Assembly (NCBI RefSeq): GCF_907164555.1
Contig: NZ_CAJQZC010000009.1
Span: forward strand, 1-64,000
Source of the DNA: Paraburkholderia saeva
Lineage (GTDB): Bacteria > Pseudomonadota > Gammaproteobacteria > Burkholderiales > Burkholderiaceae
Reading direction: 5' to 3'
DNA length: 64,000 nt
Shown here: positions 1-9,062 of the stretch, piece after piece
Layout of the letters: every line of letters begins with the position of its first letter
Position numbering within the stretch: the first letter of the stretch is position 1
The notes under the pieces: model-generated
Told to the model about the DNA's origin: nothing
What the model saw: the letters and a program-made list of their open reading frames with translations, nothing else
The model's database searches: none
Made by a program: the position numbers and the translations under genes

Positions 1-42
1 CCGCTGAATGAGAGGGCAGGAGGATACCGGGATGCAACCGGT

Positions 43-102
43 TTGTGTCAATCTGTATTGTGTTGTGTCAAACTATTTTGTCTCGTGTCGAACTCTATTG
101 TT
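43..102. repeat. Three tandem copies of a 20-bp repeat
   Basis: Three consecutive 20-bp units lie at 43-62, 63-82 and 83-102, with consensus close to TTGTGTCAAACTNTATTGTN. The third unit contains the stop codon of the minus-strand gene that follows. Short direct repeats at an element end are known for IS21, IS481 and Tn7-like transposons, where they bind transposase. That this is such an end is inference; the rest of the element would lie left of the window. Confidence 0.6.
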
Positions 103-1285
103 CGCTCACAGTATTTTCAGTGAACGCCGACCCGGCGCTGACCAGCGTCGTCGTATCGTCGACCTGCTTCATCACCGTCAGCGCGCTGCCGAACGCTATC
201 GTCTGGTCACGCAACGTCATCGGCCCATAGTCCAGCGCGTAGTGGCCCCACGTCGGCTGCTTCGGGTTTTCCATCAGGCGGATCACCTTGCTCACCGTAC
301 CGTCGTTGCGGCGGTTCAGGAACGTCATTTCGAACGGACCTTCCACGAACGAATGCGTGCTGTTCAGCCAGCGGCCCGTCACGGTGAACGACTGGAACGG
401 CAGCGGCTGCGACCCTTCGGCGCCAATCTGCCCGCGCAACGCAGCGGGCAGCATGTGTTCGTCGAGCGCTTCGTCGAGGTACGGATACGGACGTGCCAGC
501 ACGCCGTTCGTGATGCCGCCGAACTGCAGGCGGTCGTGCATCGTCACGATCAACCAGGTGGCCCGCGTGCGATCCGGCTCCTGCATGCTCCCGACCATTT
601 CCGCCATGCCGGCCATCAGCTCGCAGCCCGTCGGATTCCTGGCAGCCCCGGTGACGGCTCCGGTCCCGGTCGCGTTCCAGCCGTGCCGCGCGAACATCTC
701 CCCGCCGGCCTTTTCGATGGCGTTTTCCGTCGCGAGGAGTTCGGTCGTCGTGTAGGTTTCCATCTGGCTGGCAGGACGCCGGCCCTTCACCGCCGTGTCC
801 AGCATTTCGCCCACCTGCTCGACGCCCGCCGGCGGCAGCGCCGCGACGAGTGCACCGAAGCCGGCAGCCCCGCCGCTCATCAACTGGCCGCACGACGCAG
901 GCGGCGCCAGTGCGGCAAGCGCGCCGAAATGCTGCAGCACTGCGAGACGCGCGGCCGGCGACAGATTCAACTTGCCGAAGTCGAGACGGCGCGAGCTGGC
1001 GAGGCCGTTTTCGCCGATCACCGCCTTCCAGTCGGGATCGTCCCTGACCTTTGCAACCCACTTGATGAACACCTTGCCGCTTTCGCTGTCAGGATCGAGA
1101 CCGGTCTTGATCGCGAGCGTGCGCAACGGATCGGATGCGACCCGCGGTTGTGTGGGCGCGGTGCTTTGCCCCGGCGGCGGAAATGACGCGTTCTGGCCGG
1201 GTTCCGGTGCGAACGCGAACGCGACCGGCGAAGTGACCAGCGAAACAGTGAACGCGAACTTTACACAGTGCTTGCGAAAAAACAT
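95..1285 (-). CDS. Hypothetical secreted protein, 396 aa
   Basis: I do not recognise a family. Residues 1-25 look like a signal peptide (basic start, hydrophobic core, AFA near the cut). A short Pro/Gln-rich linker follows, then a mixed soluble domain with no obvious catalytic motif. It lies 93 bp downstream of the permease on the same strand, so it could be the last gene of that transcript, but nothing ties it to tryptophan catabolism. Its stop codon lies inside the tandem 20-bp repeats, so the natural C-terminus may have been cut or replaced by an insertion at the left edge. Confidence 0.7.
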   Translation of the reverse strand: MFFRKHCVKFAFTVSLVTSPVAFAFAPEPGQNASFPPPGQSTAPTQPRVASDPLRTLAIKTGLDPDSESGKVFIKWVAKVRDDPDWKAVIGENGLASSRRLDFGKLNLSPAARLAVLQHFGALAALAPPASCGQLMSGGAAGFGALVAALPPAGVEQVGEMLDTAVKGRRPASQMETYTTTELLATENAIEKAGGEMFARHGWNATGTGAVTGAARNPTGCELMAGMAEMVGSMQEPDRTRATWLIVTMHDRLQFGGITNGVLARPYPYLDEALDEHMLPAALRGQIGAEGSQPLPFQSFTVTGRWLNSTHSFVEGPFEMTFLNRRNDGTVSKVIRLMENPKQPTWGHYALDYGPMTLRDQTIAFGSALTVMKQVDDTTTLVSAGSAFTENTVSEQ

Positions 1286-1378
1286 GAGCTGATATCAGGG
1301 ATTGAGTCATACCCGATATCGGCAGATTTTCAGCGTTTCTTGAGTTCGCCGCGCGCGCTGCGCCCGCGAACTCAGGCA

Positions 1379-2785
1379 TCAGACACGCCCGGTGATTTCT
1401 CCGTTCGCGACCTGCGCGTTCTTCCGGTACCACACGAAATAGATCACCGATAACGCCACGATAAACGGCACACCGCATATCAGCGTCATCTTGAACTCGC
1501 GCGTGGCGTACGTGGTCAGTAGCGAGCCGATCATCAACGCGGCACCCAGCAGCGACGTCACAGGGAAACCCCACATGCGAAACGTCAGCGGCGTATTGCG
1601 ATGACGCGCACGGAAGAACAGATGCGTGATGAAAATCATCAGCCAGGTGAACATTGCGCCGAACATCGACACCGACATCATCAGCACGAACGACGCATCC
1701 GGATAGATCACGTTCAGCACCGTCGCGAGCGCGATTCCGATCGTCGACAGCAGCAGCGCCGCGACCGGCACGCCGCGCGCGTTCAGTTCGCCGAAGCGGC
1801 GCGGCGCGTAGCCGGCACGCGAGAGGCTGAACATCATGCGCGTCGTAATGTACAGCTGGCTGTTCATCGCCGACAGCGCCGCGACCAGAATCACGAAGTT
1901 GATCACGCCCGCCGCGCCCGGCACGTGGGTCGCGGCCATCACCTTCACGAACGGGCTTTCGTCGGTGCCGGCCGCGTTCCACGGCACGATCGCGAGCATC
2001 AGCGCGAGCGTCAGCAGGTAGAAGAACACGAGCCGGAACATCGTCGCGCGAAATGCGCGCGTGATCGCCTTTTGCGGGTCACGTGCCTCGCCCGCGGCCA
2101 CCGCGATCATTTCGATGCTCAGATAGCTGAAGATCGACACGATCACGGCGACCCACATGCCCCACACACCCTTCGGAAAAAAGCCGCCGTGCGACGTGTA
2201 GTTGGCAAAGCCGATACCCGAATCCGCTGGCGCGCCGAACACCACATACGCGCCCAGCAGAATAAAGCCGATGATCGCGACGATCTTCAGCATCGAGAAA
2301 ACATACTCGACCGCGCCGAACACCTTCACGCTGACCGAATTGATCGCGATGAGGGCAGCAGAAAATCCGACGATCCAGTACCACCCCGGCACCGCCGGAA
2401 ACCAGTATTTCATGTACACGGCAATCGCCGTGACCTCGGTGCCGACCGCGAACACGATCGAAGCCCAGTACGCGTAGCGCACGAGAAAACCGGCGAGCGG
2501 GCTGATGTAATGCTCGGCGTACGCGCCGAACGAACCCGAGGTCGGATGCGCGACCGTCATTTCGACGAGACAGCCCATCAGCAGCAGCGCGATCAGCGCG
2601 CCGATCGCGTAGCTCACCAGCACGCTCGGGCCCGCGAAGCCGATGGCAAATCCGCTGCCCAGAAAGAGGCCCGTTCCAATCGCGCCGCCGATGGCGATCA
2701 TCGAAAGCTGCCCGGTCGATAAACCGCGGTGCAGTCCCTTTTCGCGCTCGACAATCGAGTCGAAGCCGCGCTGCTGTTGTGTCAT
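1379..2785 (-). CDS. Amino acid permease, APC superfamily (AAT type)
   Basis: A 468-residue inner-membrane transporter with about twelve hydrophobic segments. The N-terminus carries the APC signature stretch GGAIGTGLFLGSG (about residues 33-45), followed by the usual TM pattern of the GabP/ProY/AroP/LysP subfamily. It probably imports an amino acid by proton symport. It lies 93 bp downstream of kynU on the same strand, so the substrate may be tryptophan, kynurenine or a related aromatic amino acid; that is inferred from position only, and a proline or GABA permease cannot be excluded. Confidence 0.88.
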   Translation of the reverse strand: MTQQQRGFDSIVEREKGLHRGLSTGQLSMIAIGGAIGTGLFLGSGFAIGFAGPSVLVSYAIGALIALLLMGCLVEMTVAHPTSGSFGAYAEHYISPLAGFLVRYAYWASIVFAVGTEVTAIAVYMKYWFPAVPGWYWIVGFSAALIAINSVSVKVFGAVEYVFSMLKIVAIIGFILLGAYVVFGAPADSGIGFANYTSHGGFFPKGVWGMWVAVIVSIFSYLSIEMIAVAAGEARDPQKAITRAFRATMFRLVFFYLLTLALMLAIVPWNAAGTDESPFVKVMAATHVPGAAGVINFVILVAALSAMNSQLYITTRMMFSLSRAGYAPRRFGELNARGVPVAALLLSTIGIALATVLNVIYPDASFVLMMSVSMFGAMFTWLMIFITHLFFRARHRNTPLTFRMWGFPVTSLLGAALMIGSLLTTYATREFKMTLICGVPFIVALSVIYFVWYRKNAQVANGEITGRV

Positions 2786-2878
2786 CTCTGTCTCCTCAAG
2801 GTTGCGAGGCGTTCCTCGGAACGCTTCGCCGGCGATGTGTCGTTTTGTGGCCGGATGGATATGGCAAACGCGTATGCG

Positions 2879-4117
2879 TTACGTCACCGACTTGCGGGAG
2901 CGGAATTCCGCGGTGTCCCATGCGCGCGTCGCGATGATGTCTTTCAGCTGCGCGAGCGTGTCCCAGATGTCGACATAACGCACATAAAGCGGCGCGAAGC
3001 CGAAGCGCAGGATGTCCGGTGCGCGGAAGTCGCCAATCACGTTGCGGGCGATCAGCGCCTGCATGATCGCGTAGCCTTCCGCGTGCGCGAGCGACACCTG
3101 GCTGCCGCGCTCTGCCGCATCGCGCGGCGAAGCGAGCGTGCAGCCGAGCCCTTCGAGTTCCTGATCCGTCAGGTCGATGAAGAGGTTGCCGAGCGCGACG
3201 CTCTTTTCGCGCAGCACGTCGAGATCGACGCCTTCAAACGCTTCGAGCGCGCTTTCCAGTGCGATCACGCCGAGCTGCGGCGCGGTGCCGGTCAACATGC
3301 GGTCGATGCCCGGATGCGGCGCATAGTCGTGCGTGAAATCGAACGGCTTCGAATGCCCGTGCCAGCCTGTCAATGGCTGCCGCACGGCTTCGATATGACG
3401 GCTCGCGACGAACACGAACGCCGGCGCACCCGGGCCGCCGTTCAGATACTTGTAGCCGCAACCGACGGCGAAGTCCGCGTCGCAATGATTCAGGTTCACC
3501 GGCATCGCCCCAGCCGAGTGACACAGATCCCACACGATCAGCGCGCCTGCCTCGTGCGCCTGGCGCGTTACCGCTTCCATGTCGTAGCGCTTGCCCGTCT
3601 TGTAGTTCACGTGCGTGAGCGAAACGATCGCGACGCTGTCGTCGATGGCCGCGACGATGTCATCGGGGTCCACGCAGCGCAGTTCGCAGCCGGTCATCTC
3701 CGCGACGCTCGATGCGATATACACGTCAGTCGGGAAGTTCGTGCGCTCCGCCAGGATCACGCCGCGGCCGGGGCGCATGCGCGTGGCGGCGACCAGCACC
3801 TTGAAGAGATTCACCGACGTCGAATCGGCGACGATCACCTCGTCCTGCGCCGCGCCGATCAGCGTTGCGATCCTGTTGCCGGTGCGTTGCGGCGCCGGAT
3901 ACCAGTCGGCGTCGTTCCACGAGCGAATCAGGCCATGCGCCCATTCGTCTTTCAGCGCGCGTTCGATGCGCGAAGGCACGTTCGCAGGCATCGCGCCAAG
4001 CGAATTGCCGTCGAGGTAGATCGTATCTGCCGGCAGGGCGAAGCGTGTGCGGCAGTGGGCTAACGGATCGGCCGCGTCGAGCGCGGCGCAATGTTCGCGG
4101 GTGATCATCTGACTCAT
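2879..4117 (-). CDS. kynU: Kynureninase (KynU)
   Basis: PLP-dependent, fold-type I hydrolase that cleaves kynurenine to anthranilate plus alanine, or 3-hydroxykynurenine to 3-hydroxyanthranilate plus alanine. At 412 residues it matches the family. Visible motifs are YLDGNSLG (about 34-41), the cofactor-phosphate region ADSTSVNLFK, the Asp/His stretch WDLCHSAGA, and GYKYLNGGPG with the Schiff-base lysine at K223. It lies 82 bp after the ACMSD gene. Placed with a complete 3-hydroxyanthranilate pathway, it most likely feeds that pathway from 3-hydroxykynurenine. No kynA, kynB or kynurenine monooxygenase gene is in the window. Confidence 0.95.
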   Translation of the reverse strand: MSQMITREHCAALDAADPLAHCRTRFALPADTIYLDGNSLGAMPANVPSRIERALKDEWAHGLIRSWNDADWYPAPQRTGNRIATLIGAAQDEVIVADSTSVNLFKVLVAATRMRPGRGVILAERTNFPTDVYIASSVAEMTGCELRCVDPDDIVAAIDDSVAIVSLTHVNYKTGKRYDMEAVTRQAHEAGALIVWDLCHSAGAMPVNLNHCDADFAVGCGYKYLNGGPGAPAFVFVASRHIEAVRQPLTGWHGHSKPFDFTHDYAPHPGIDRMLTGTAPQLGVIALESALEAFEGVDLDVLREKSVALGNLFIDLTDQELEGLGCTLASPRDAAERGSQVSLAHAEGYAIMQALIARNVIGDFRAPDILRFGFAPLYVRYVDIWDTLAQLKDIIATRAWDTAEFRSRKSVT

Positions 4118-4199
4118 TTCCTGTATTCAATGCAATTGCAAAAGACAAACCACGGGCTGCGTCATCAAAACAACGCGGCATACTATTGGGGACATTCCC

Positions 4200-5213
4200 C
4201 TAACGGCTGAAGTCGGGCAGATCGAAGAAGCGCTGTGAATTCGCGCCGAGAATCTTTGCTTTCGCGGTGTCATCCAGATCCGGATGGTTCGCGACGAGAT
4301 CGCCGATGCGCTGCTCGCCGAGCGGAAACGGATAGTCGGAACCGAGCAGCACGCGATCCTCGCCCATCGTATCGACCAGCAGCTTGAGCGCGCGCGGATC
4401 GAACACCGCGCTGTCCACATGAAAGCGGTCGAGATACGACACGGGCGCATGTGGACAGTCTTCGCGCACGATGTCGCGCTGTTCCCACGCGTTCTGCACG
4501 CGGCCCAGCAGAAACGCGAAACTGCCGCCGCCATGCGCGAAACAGAGTTTGAGCGATTTCGGAATCCGCTCGAACGCGCCCGAAAGAATCAGCGACACCA
4601 TGCTCAACTGCGTCTCGGCCGGCATCGCGACAAGCCACGGCAGCATCCATTTCTTCATGCGGCCGTCGGTCATCATGTCCCACGGATGCACGAGCACGGG
4701 AATGCCGTCGTTCGCACAATGCGTGAGAAACGTGACGAGGTGTTCGTCGTCGAGATCGCGCGGTCCCAGGTGATTGCCGATCTGCACGCCGTGATGGCCC
4801 GACTGGTGCGCGCGCGTCGCTTCGCGGCAGGCAAGGTCGATATCCTGCAACGGCACCTGCGCGAGCGCCTTGAGCCGTTGCGGCGCGTACGCGCACAGCT
4901 CGAGCGCGTAGTCGTTCATGCGCGCGGCCCACGCGTGCGCGGCGGCAGCGTCGTAGCGATAGCCGAACATCACGGGCGTCGCGCACGTCAGCTGGATATC
5001 GACACCCAGCGCGTCCATTTCCTCAATGCGCGCCGCCGGGTCCCACAGCGCGCGATAGACCGGGCGAAACGTTTTGTCGCCGGTCATGATCATGCCGTGC
5101 TCGCCGTCCGCGTCGATCTTCAGCCACGGCGCGTGATCGGCGTCGAGGCGCGCGGCTTCTTCCCGCGTGACTCGCGGAAAGAAGTGGGAATGCATGTCGA
5201 TTCGAAGTGTCAT
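4200..5213 (-). CDS. nbaD: 2-amino-3-carboxymuconate-6-semialdehyde decarboxylase (ACMSD)
   Basis: Amidohydrolase-fold zinc enzyme that removes CO2 from the unstable product of 3-hydroxyanthranilate ring cleavage, giving 2-aminomuconate 6-semialdehyde. The protein (337 aa) opens with RIDMHSHFFP, holding the metal-binding HxH at residues 8 and 10. Later come VLVHPWDM, FAHGGGSFAFLLGR and the C-terminal LLGSDYPFPLGE, which carries the metal-ligand Asp. A start 16 codons upstream is possible, but the ATG at 5213 puts the metal motif at the usual N-terminal position. It lies 58 bp after nbaC. Confidence 0.94.
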   Translation of the reverse strand: MTLRIDMHSHFFPRVTREEAARLDADHAPWLKIDADGEHGMIMTGDKTFRPVYRALWDPAARIEEMDALGVDIQLTCATPVMFGYRYDAAAAHAWAARMNDYALELCAYAPQRLKALAQVPLQDIDLACREATRAHQSGHHGVQIGNHLGPRDLDDEHLVTFLTHCANDGIPVLVHPWDMMTDGRMKKWMLPWLVAMPAETQLSMVSLILSGAFERIPKSLKLCFAHGGGSFAFLLGRVQNAWEQRDIVREDCPHAPVSYLDRFHVDSAVFDPRALKLLVDTMGEDRVLLGSDYPFPLGEQRIGDLVANHPDLDDTAKAKILGANSQRFFDLPDFSR

Positions 5214-5271
5214 CGTGAGTGTGCTTGTTTCTGTTTCCTTAAACGCGCGCTGGCACGTCACTATCGTGCGG

Positions 5272-5799
5272 TTATCGCGTTGCCTTGCCCGGATGCACGT
5301 GGCCGCAGTGCATGCAGCGGCGTTTGTCTTCGGACGCGTAGAACGCGTTGAAGAGCGGCGGCAGATCGTTGACGATGCTCTTCAACTGCACCTCGACGCG
5401 ATAGACGAGATGCCCGCACGCATCGCAATACCACTCGAAACCGTCGACTACACCTTCGGGCCGCTGGCGTTCGATCACAAGACACACGCTGCCCGCTTCC
5501 GGCCGCTGCGGCGAATGACGCACGTGCGGCGGCAGCAGGAACACGTCGCCTTCTTTCAGATCGACGCGCTCTTTCTTGCCATCGATCCACAGATCGAGCC
5601 ACGCATTGCCGCGCAACTGATAGAAGAACTCTTCGAGCGGATCGTCGTGATAATCGCTGCGATGGTTCGGGCCGCCCACCACGGTGACGATGAAGTCGCT
5701 GTCCTGCCACACCTGCTGGTTGCCGACGGGCGGCTTCAGAAGATGCGCGTGTTCATCGATCCAGCGCTGGAAGTTGAACGGTTTGCCGTACGTGAGCAT
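5272..5799 (-). CDS. nbaC: 3-hydroxyanthranilate 3,4-dioxygenase
   Basis: Extradiol-type cupin dioxygenase that opens the ring of 3-hydroxyanthranilate to 2-amino-3-carboxymuconate 6-semialdehyde. The 175-residue protein has the cupin iron ligands in the stretch HRSDYHDDPLEEFFYQ and in PPHVRHSPQRP. The C-terminus carries the second rubredoxin-like site of bacterial enzymes, two Cys pairs in CDACGH and CMHCGH. The ATG at 5799 (protein start MLTYGKPF) is chosen; an in-frame upstream Met would add 22 residues unlike the family. It sits 43 bp after the deaminase gene. Confidence 0.96.
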   Translation of the reverse strand: MLTYGKPFNFQRWIDEHAHLLKPPVGNQQVWQDSDFIVTVVGGPNHRSDYHDDPLEEFFYQLRGNAWLDLWIDGKKERVDLKEGDVFLLPPHVRHSPQRPEAGSVCLVIERQRPEGVVDGFEWYCDACGHLVYRVEVQLKSIVNDLPPLFNAFYASEDKRRCMHCGHVHPGKATR

Positions 5800-5842
5800 G
5801 TCTGTCTCTCTACTTTTTTGATCGCTGCGATGCCTGCTGTCG

Positions 5843-6271
5843 TTACTTTCGCGGCGCGTACGCAATCGCCTTCATCTCGATCAGCAGATGCGGATGCGGC
5901 AACTGATGCACCGCGACCGTCGTGCGCGTCGGGCCGGTTTCGTCGAAGTACTCGCCGTAGACCTCGTTATAGCCGCCGAAGTCGTTCATGCTGACGAGGA
6001 ACGACGAAATCTCGACGAGGTTCGCGAGATCGGCCCCTTCGCTGCGAAGAATATCGCGAATGTTCTCGATCACCACGCGTGTCTGCTCGCGAATGTCGAG
6101 CGTCACGGTGCCGAGTTCATCGGCGCACGCGCCGGCAATGGTGTTGTCCGGCCGACGCGAGCTGGTGCCCGAGACGAACAGGAAATCGCCCGCCCGGGTC
6201 ACATGCGGAAACCGTCCGCGCGGTTTGGCCTTGCCGGGCACGAGCCGGCCTTGAACGAGTGCTTCTGTCAT
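5843..6271 (-). CDS. nbaF: 2-aminomuconate deaminase (RidA/YjgF fold)
   Basis: A 142-residue protein of the RidA/YjgF/UK114 fold. Seen are the RidA-type FLFVSGTSSRRPDN region and the conserved C-terminal stretch TRTTVAVHQLPHPHLLIEMKA. In this operon it fits 2-aminomuconate deaminase, which releases ammonia and yields 4-oxalocrotonate. The ATG at 6271 is preferred over one four codons upstream because it makes an ATGA overlap with the stop of nbaG. RidA proteins are hard to assign by sequence alone; the operon context, in the same order as the nitrobenzoate nba cluster, drives the call. Confidence 0.88.
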   Translation of the reverse strand: MTEALVQGRLVPGKAKPRGRFPHVTRAGDFLFVSGTSSRRPDNTIAGACADELGTVTLDIREQTRVVIENIRDILRSEGADLANLVEISSFLVSMNDFGGYNEVYGEYFDETGPTRTTVAVHQLPHPHLLIEMKAIAYAPRK

Positions 6272-7041
6272 GATGCCCGCCATGTAGTGAATTCAGTGCT
6301 GCCAAGCCCGCCGATCGCGCAATGCACATGCGCGCCGGGCGGCAATGCGTGGGCCGCGGTCGCCGCGCCCGCCATGATCAGCGAGCCTGCGGGCAACACG
6401 AGGCCGCTCTGCGAAATGAGCCGCGACGCCTGCACAACCGAGCGCAGCGGATCCCCGAGAATGGCGGCGGTCGACCCGGCCTGCACGACGCGGCCATCGA
6501 AGCGCATCGTGACACCCGCGTTGCGCAAGCCGTCGAAATTCCGCTTCCACGGGCCGATGACGAGACCGGCGGAAGAGCAGTTGTCCGCGACCACATCTTC
6601 CAGCGTGAACCGGAAGTCGCGATAGCGCGAATCGATGATTTCCATCGCCGGCGCAACAGCCTCGAGGTAACGCGACGCTTCGAGCGCGGTCAGCGGCCGG
6701 TCCATCTCGCGCGAGGTCAAATAGCACACCTCCGGTTCCACACGCGGGTGAATAAAGCGATCGAGCGCGACGCGGCCGCCGTCTTCCTCGAGCATCGTAT
6801 CGGTGAGCCAGCCCCAGATCAGGCTGTCGACGCCCATCTGGATCATCTTCGCGCGGCTCGTGAAACCGAGCTTCACGCCAATCATGCTTTCGCCGCGATG
6901 GATGCGGCGCTCGATCGACGCGCGCTGGATTTCGTATGCGTCCTCAAGCGTGAACGATTCCGACGTGGTCAATTGCGCAACCGGTTCCGCAAGACGCGCG
7001 GCATCGTCGATACGCGTTGCGATAGCATCGAGGTCGATCAT
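6268..7041 (-). CDS. nbaG: 4-oxalocrotonate decarboxylase (DmpH/NbaG family)
   Basis: Mg-dependent decarboxylase of the fumarylacetoacetase-like fold, converting 4-oxalocrotonate to 2-hydroxypenta-2,4-dienoate. The 257-residue protein shows VKLGFTSRAK, the acidic RVEPEVCYL segment and the downstream ADNCSSAGLVIG stretch found in both decarboxylase and hydratase paralogues. Decarboxylase versus hydratase is decided by order: this gene lies between the deaminase and the aldolase as in nba and dmp clusters. The start at 7041 overlaps the aldolase stop by ATGA and gives a family-length protein. Confidence 0.87.
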   Translation of the reverse strand: MIDLDAIATRIDDAARLAEPVAQLTTSESFTLEDAYEIQRASIERRIHRGESMIGVKLGFTSRAKMIQMGVDSLIWGWLTDTMLEEDGGRVALDRFIHPRVEPEVCYLTSREMDRPLTALEASRYLEAVAPAMEIIDSRYRDFRFTLEDVVADNCSSAGLVIGPWKRNFDGLRNAGVTMRFDGRVVQAGSTAAILGDPLRSVVQASRLISQSGLVLPAGSLIMAGAATAAHALPPGAHVHCAIGGLGSTEFTTWRAS

Positions 7042-8078
7042 GCGGCCTCCTGCTGCACGGCTTTCGCCTTGAGCATATCGAGCGCGACGTCGACGATCAT
7101 GTCTTCCTGGCCACCCACCATGCGACGCCGGCCGAGTTCGACCATGATGTCGAACGCGGAAAGACCGTACTTCGCGGCGGCGGCTTCCGTGTGCCGCAGG
7201 AAACTCGAATAGACGCCTGCGTAGCCGATTGCCAGCGTTTCGCGATCCACGCGCACCGGGCGTTCCTGCAGCGGCCGCACGATATCTTCTGCTGCGTCGA
7301 TCAGCTTCTTCACGTCGCAGCCGTGATTGAGCTTCATGCGATCGACGGCCGCAATGAACACTTCGAGCGGCGCGTTGCCCGCACCCGCGCCCATGCCGGT
7401 CAGTGACGCATCGATCCGGTCGCAGCCGTGTTCCAGCGCAACGATCGAATTCGCGACGCCAAGCGACAGATTGTGATGCGCGTGCATGCCGGTCTTCGTC
7501 GCCGGATCGAGCACGGCTTTCATCGCATCGAAGCGTTCGGCCACGTCGCGCAGGTTCAGCGCGCCGCCCGAGTCGACCACATACACGCATTGCGCGCCGT
7601 AGCTTTCCATGAGCTTCGCCTGAACGGCGAGCGCGTCGGGCGTCGACATATGCGACATCATCAGAAAGCCGACCGTGTCCATACCGAGGCTGCGCGCGTA
7701 TTCGATGTGCTGCCTTGAAATGTCCGCTTCGGTGCAATGCGTCGCGATGCGCACAATGCGCGCGCCGGCGTCATACGCGGCGCGCAGATCGTGTACGGTG
7801 CCGATGCCGGGAATCAGTAACGTCGCGACCTGCGCGCGCTTCACGACGCCGGCTACCGCTTCGATCCATTCGAGATCGGTGTGCGCGCCAAACCCGTAGT
7901 TGAAGCTCGAACCCGCAAGACCGTCGCCATGCGCGACCTCGATGCTGTCGACGCCTGCTTCGTCGAGCGCCTTCGCAATCGACATAACGTGATCCAGCGA
8001 ATACTGATGACGGATCGCGTGCATGCCATCGCGCAGCGTCACGTCGGAGATATAGATTTTTTTCGTGCTATCGATCAT
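7038..8078 (-). CDS. nbaI: 4-hydroxy-2-oxovalerate aldolase
   Basis: HMGL-like TIM-barrel aldolase (DmpG/MhpE/BphI type, 346 aa) that splits 4-hydroxy-2-oxovalerate to pyruvate and acetaldehyde using a divalent metal. It opens with the family motif YISDVTLRDGMHA (catalytic Arg-Asp) and has the metal-binding HAHHNLSLGVANS segment. The C-terminal region VGGQEDMIVDVALDM matches the domain that docks to the acylating dehydrogenase. The partner gene nbaJ is directly upstream with a 12-bp gap, as expected for a channelling aldolase-dehydrogenase complex. Confidence 0.96.
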   Translation of the reverse strand: MIDSTKKIYISDVTLRDGMHAIRHQYSLDHVMSIAKALDEAGVDSIEVAHGDGLAGSSFNYGFGAHTDLEWIEAVAGVVKRAQVATLLIPGIGTVHDLRAAYDAGARIVRIATHCTEADISRQHIEYARSLGMDTVGFLMMSHMSTPDALAVQAKLMESYGAQCVYVVDSGGALNLRDVAERFDAMKAVLDPATKTGMHAHHNLSLGVANSIVALEHGCDRIDASLTGMGAGAGNAPLEVFIAAVDRMKLNHGCDVKKLIDAAEDIVRPLQERPVRVDRETLAIGYAGVYSSFLRHTEAAAAKYGLSAFDIMVELGRRRMVGGQEDMIVDVALDMLKAKAVQQEAA

Positions 8079-8090
8079 TGCAGTTTCCTG

Positions 8091-9062
8091 TCACGCTGCG
8101 ACGCGGCTGGCCGCGATCTGTTCGGCCGCAGCGAGCGCCGCCGAGGTCATGATGTCGAGATTGCCCGCGTACGACGGAAGATAGTGCGCCGCGCCTTCCA
8201 CTTCCAGAAACACGCTGACCTTGATGCCCGCGCGGCGCTCGTTCGCGTGCAGCGCCAGCGGATCCGTCGCGGTGTAGCGGTCGAACTGCACCGCCTGCTT
8301 CAGCCGGTAGCCCGGCACGTAGCTCGCCACCGCGGCGACCATCGCGTGAACCGAGCGTTCGATCGCCTCGGTATCCGCGTCTTCGTCGGTCAGGCAATAG
8401 ACGGTGTCGCGCATCATCAGCGGCGGCTCAGCCGGGTTCATCACGATGATCGCCTTGCCGCGCGCCGCGCCGCCCACCGTTTCGATGGCTTTCGACGTGG
8501 TTTCCGTGAACTCGTCGATGTTGGCGCGCGTGCCGGGTCCAGCGGAGCGGCTCGCAATCGACGCCACGATCTCCGCGTAGCGTACCGGCGCGACGCGCGA
8601 TACGGCGTGCACGACGGGAATCGTCGCCTGGCCGCCGCACGTGACCATGTTGAGATTCGGCGCGTCGAGATGGGCGAAGAGATTCACCACCGGCACGACG
8701 AACGGGCCGATCGCGGCGGGCGTCAGGTCGATCACCTGCACGCCATGTTCGCGCAGCACGGCTGCGTGTCGGTGATGCGCGCCCGCCGACGTCGCATCGA
8801 ACGCGATGCGGATATCGCGGAACTCCGGCAGCTTCACGAGGCCATCGATGCCTTCGGCCGTGGTGCGCACGCCAAGCCGGTCGGCGCGCGCGAGGCCGTC
8901 GGAGGTCGCGTCGATGCCGACCATCGCGCCCATTTTCAGATGCTTCGCGTTACGCATGACCTTGATCATCAGGTCGGTGCCGATATTGCCCGAGCCGATG
9001 ATGGCGACGGACGTCTTTGCATTTGCGTTGTCGTTTACGTTGACAGGTTCGTTACGGTTCAC
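8091..9062 (-). CDS. nbaJ: Acetaldehyde dehydrogenase (acylating)
   Basis: CoA-dependent acylating dehydrogenase (DmpF/MhpF/BphJ type, 323 aa) that turns acetaldehyde plus NAD and CoA into acetyl-CoA. The N-terminal Rossmann motif IIGSGNIGTDLM (about 21-32) and the catalytic-cysteine segment NMVTCGGQATIPVV are clear. The start is GTG at 9062, overlapping the hydratase stop as GTGA, which suggests translational coupling. An Asn/Val-rich stretch of about 18 residues precedes the Rossmann fold. It forms the terminal channelling pair with the aldolase. Confidence 0.96.
   Translation of the reverse strand: MNRNEPVNVNDNANAKTSVAIIGSGNIGTDLMIKVMRNAKHLKMGAMVGIDATSDGLARADRLGVRTTAEGIDGLVKLPEFRDIRIAFDATSAGAHHRHAAVLREHGVQVIDLTPAAIGPFVVPVVNLFAHLDAPNLNMVTCGGQATIPVVHAVSRVAPVRYAEIVASIASRSAGPGTRANIDEFTETTSKAIETVGGAARGKAIIVMNPAEPPLMMRDTVYCLTDEDADTEAIERSVHAMVAAVASYVPGYRLKQAVQFDRYTATDPLALHANERRAGIKVSVFLEVEGAAHYLPSYAGNLDIMTSAALAAAEQIAASRVAA

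Noticed and set aside
7042..7737. Extended start for nbaG within the aldolase gene
   Set aside because: The residues are an antiframe of the aldolase and unlike the family; the ATG at 7041 overlaps the aldolase stop.
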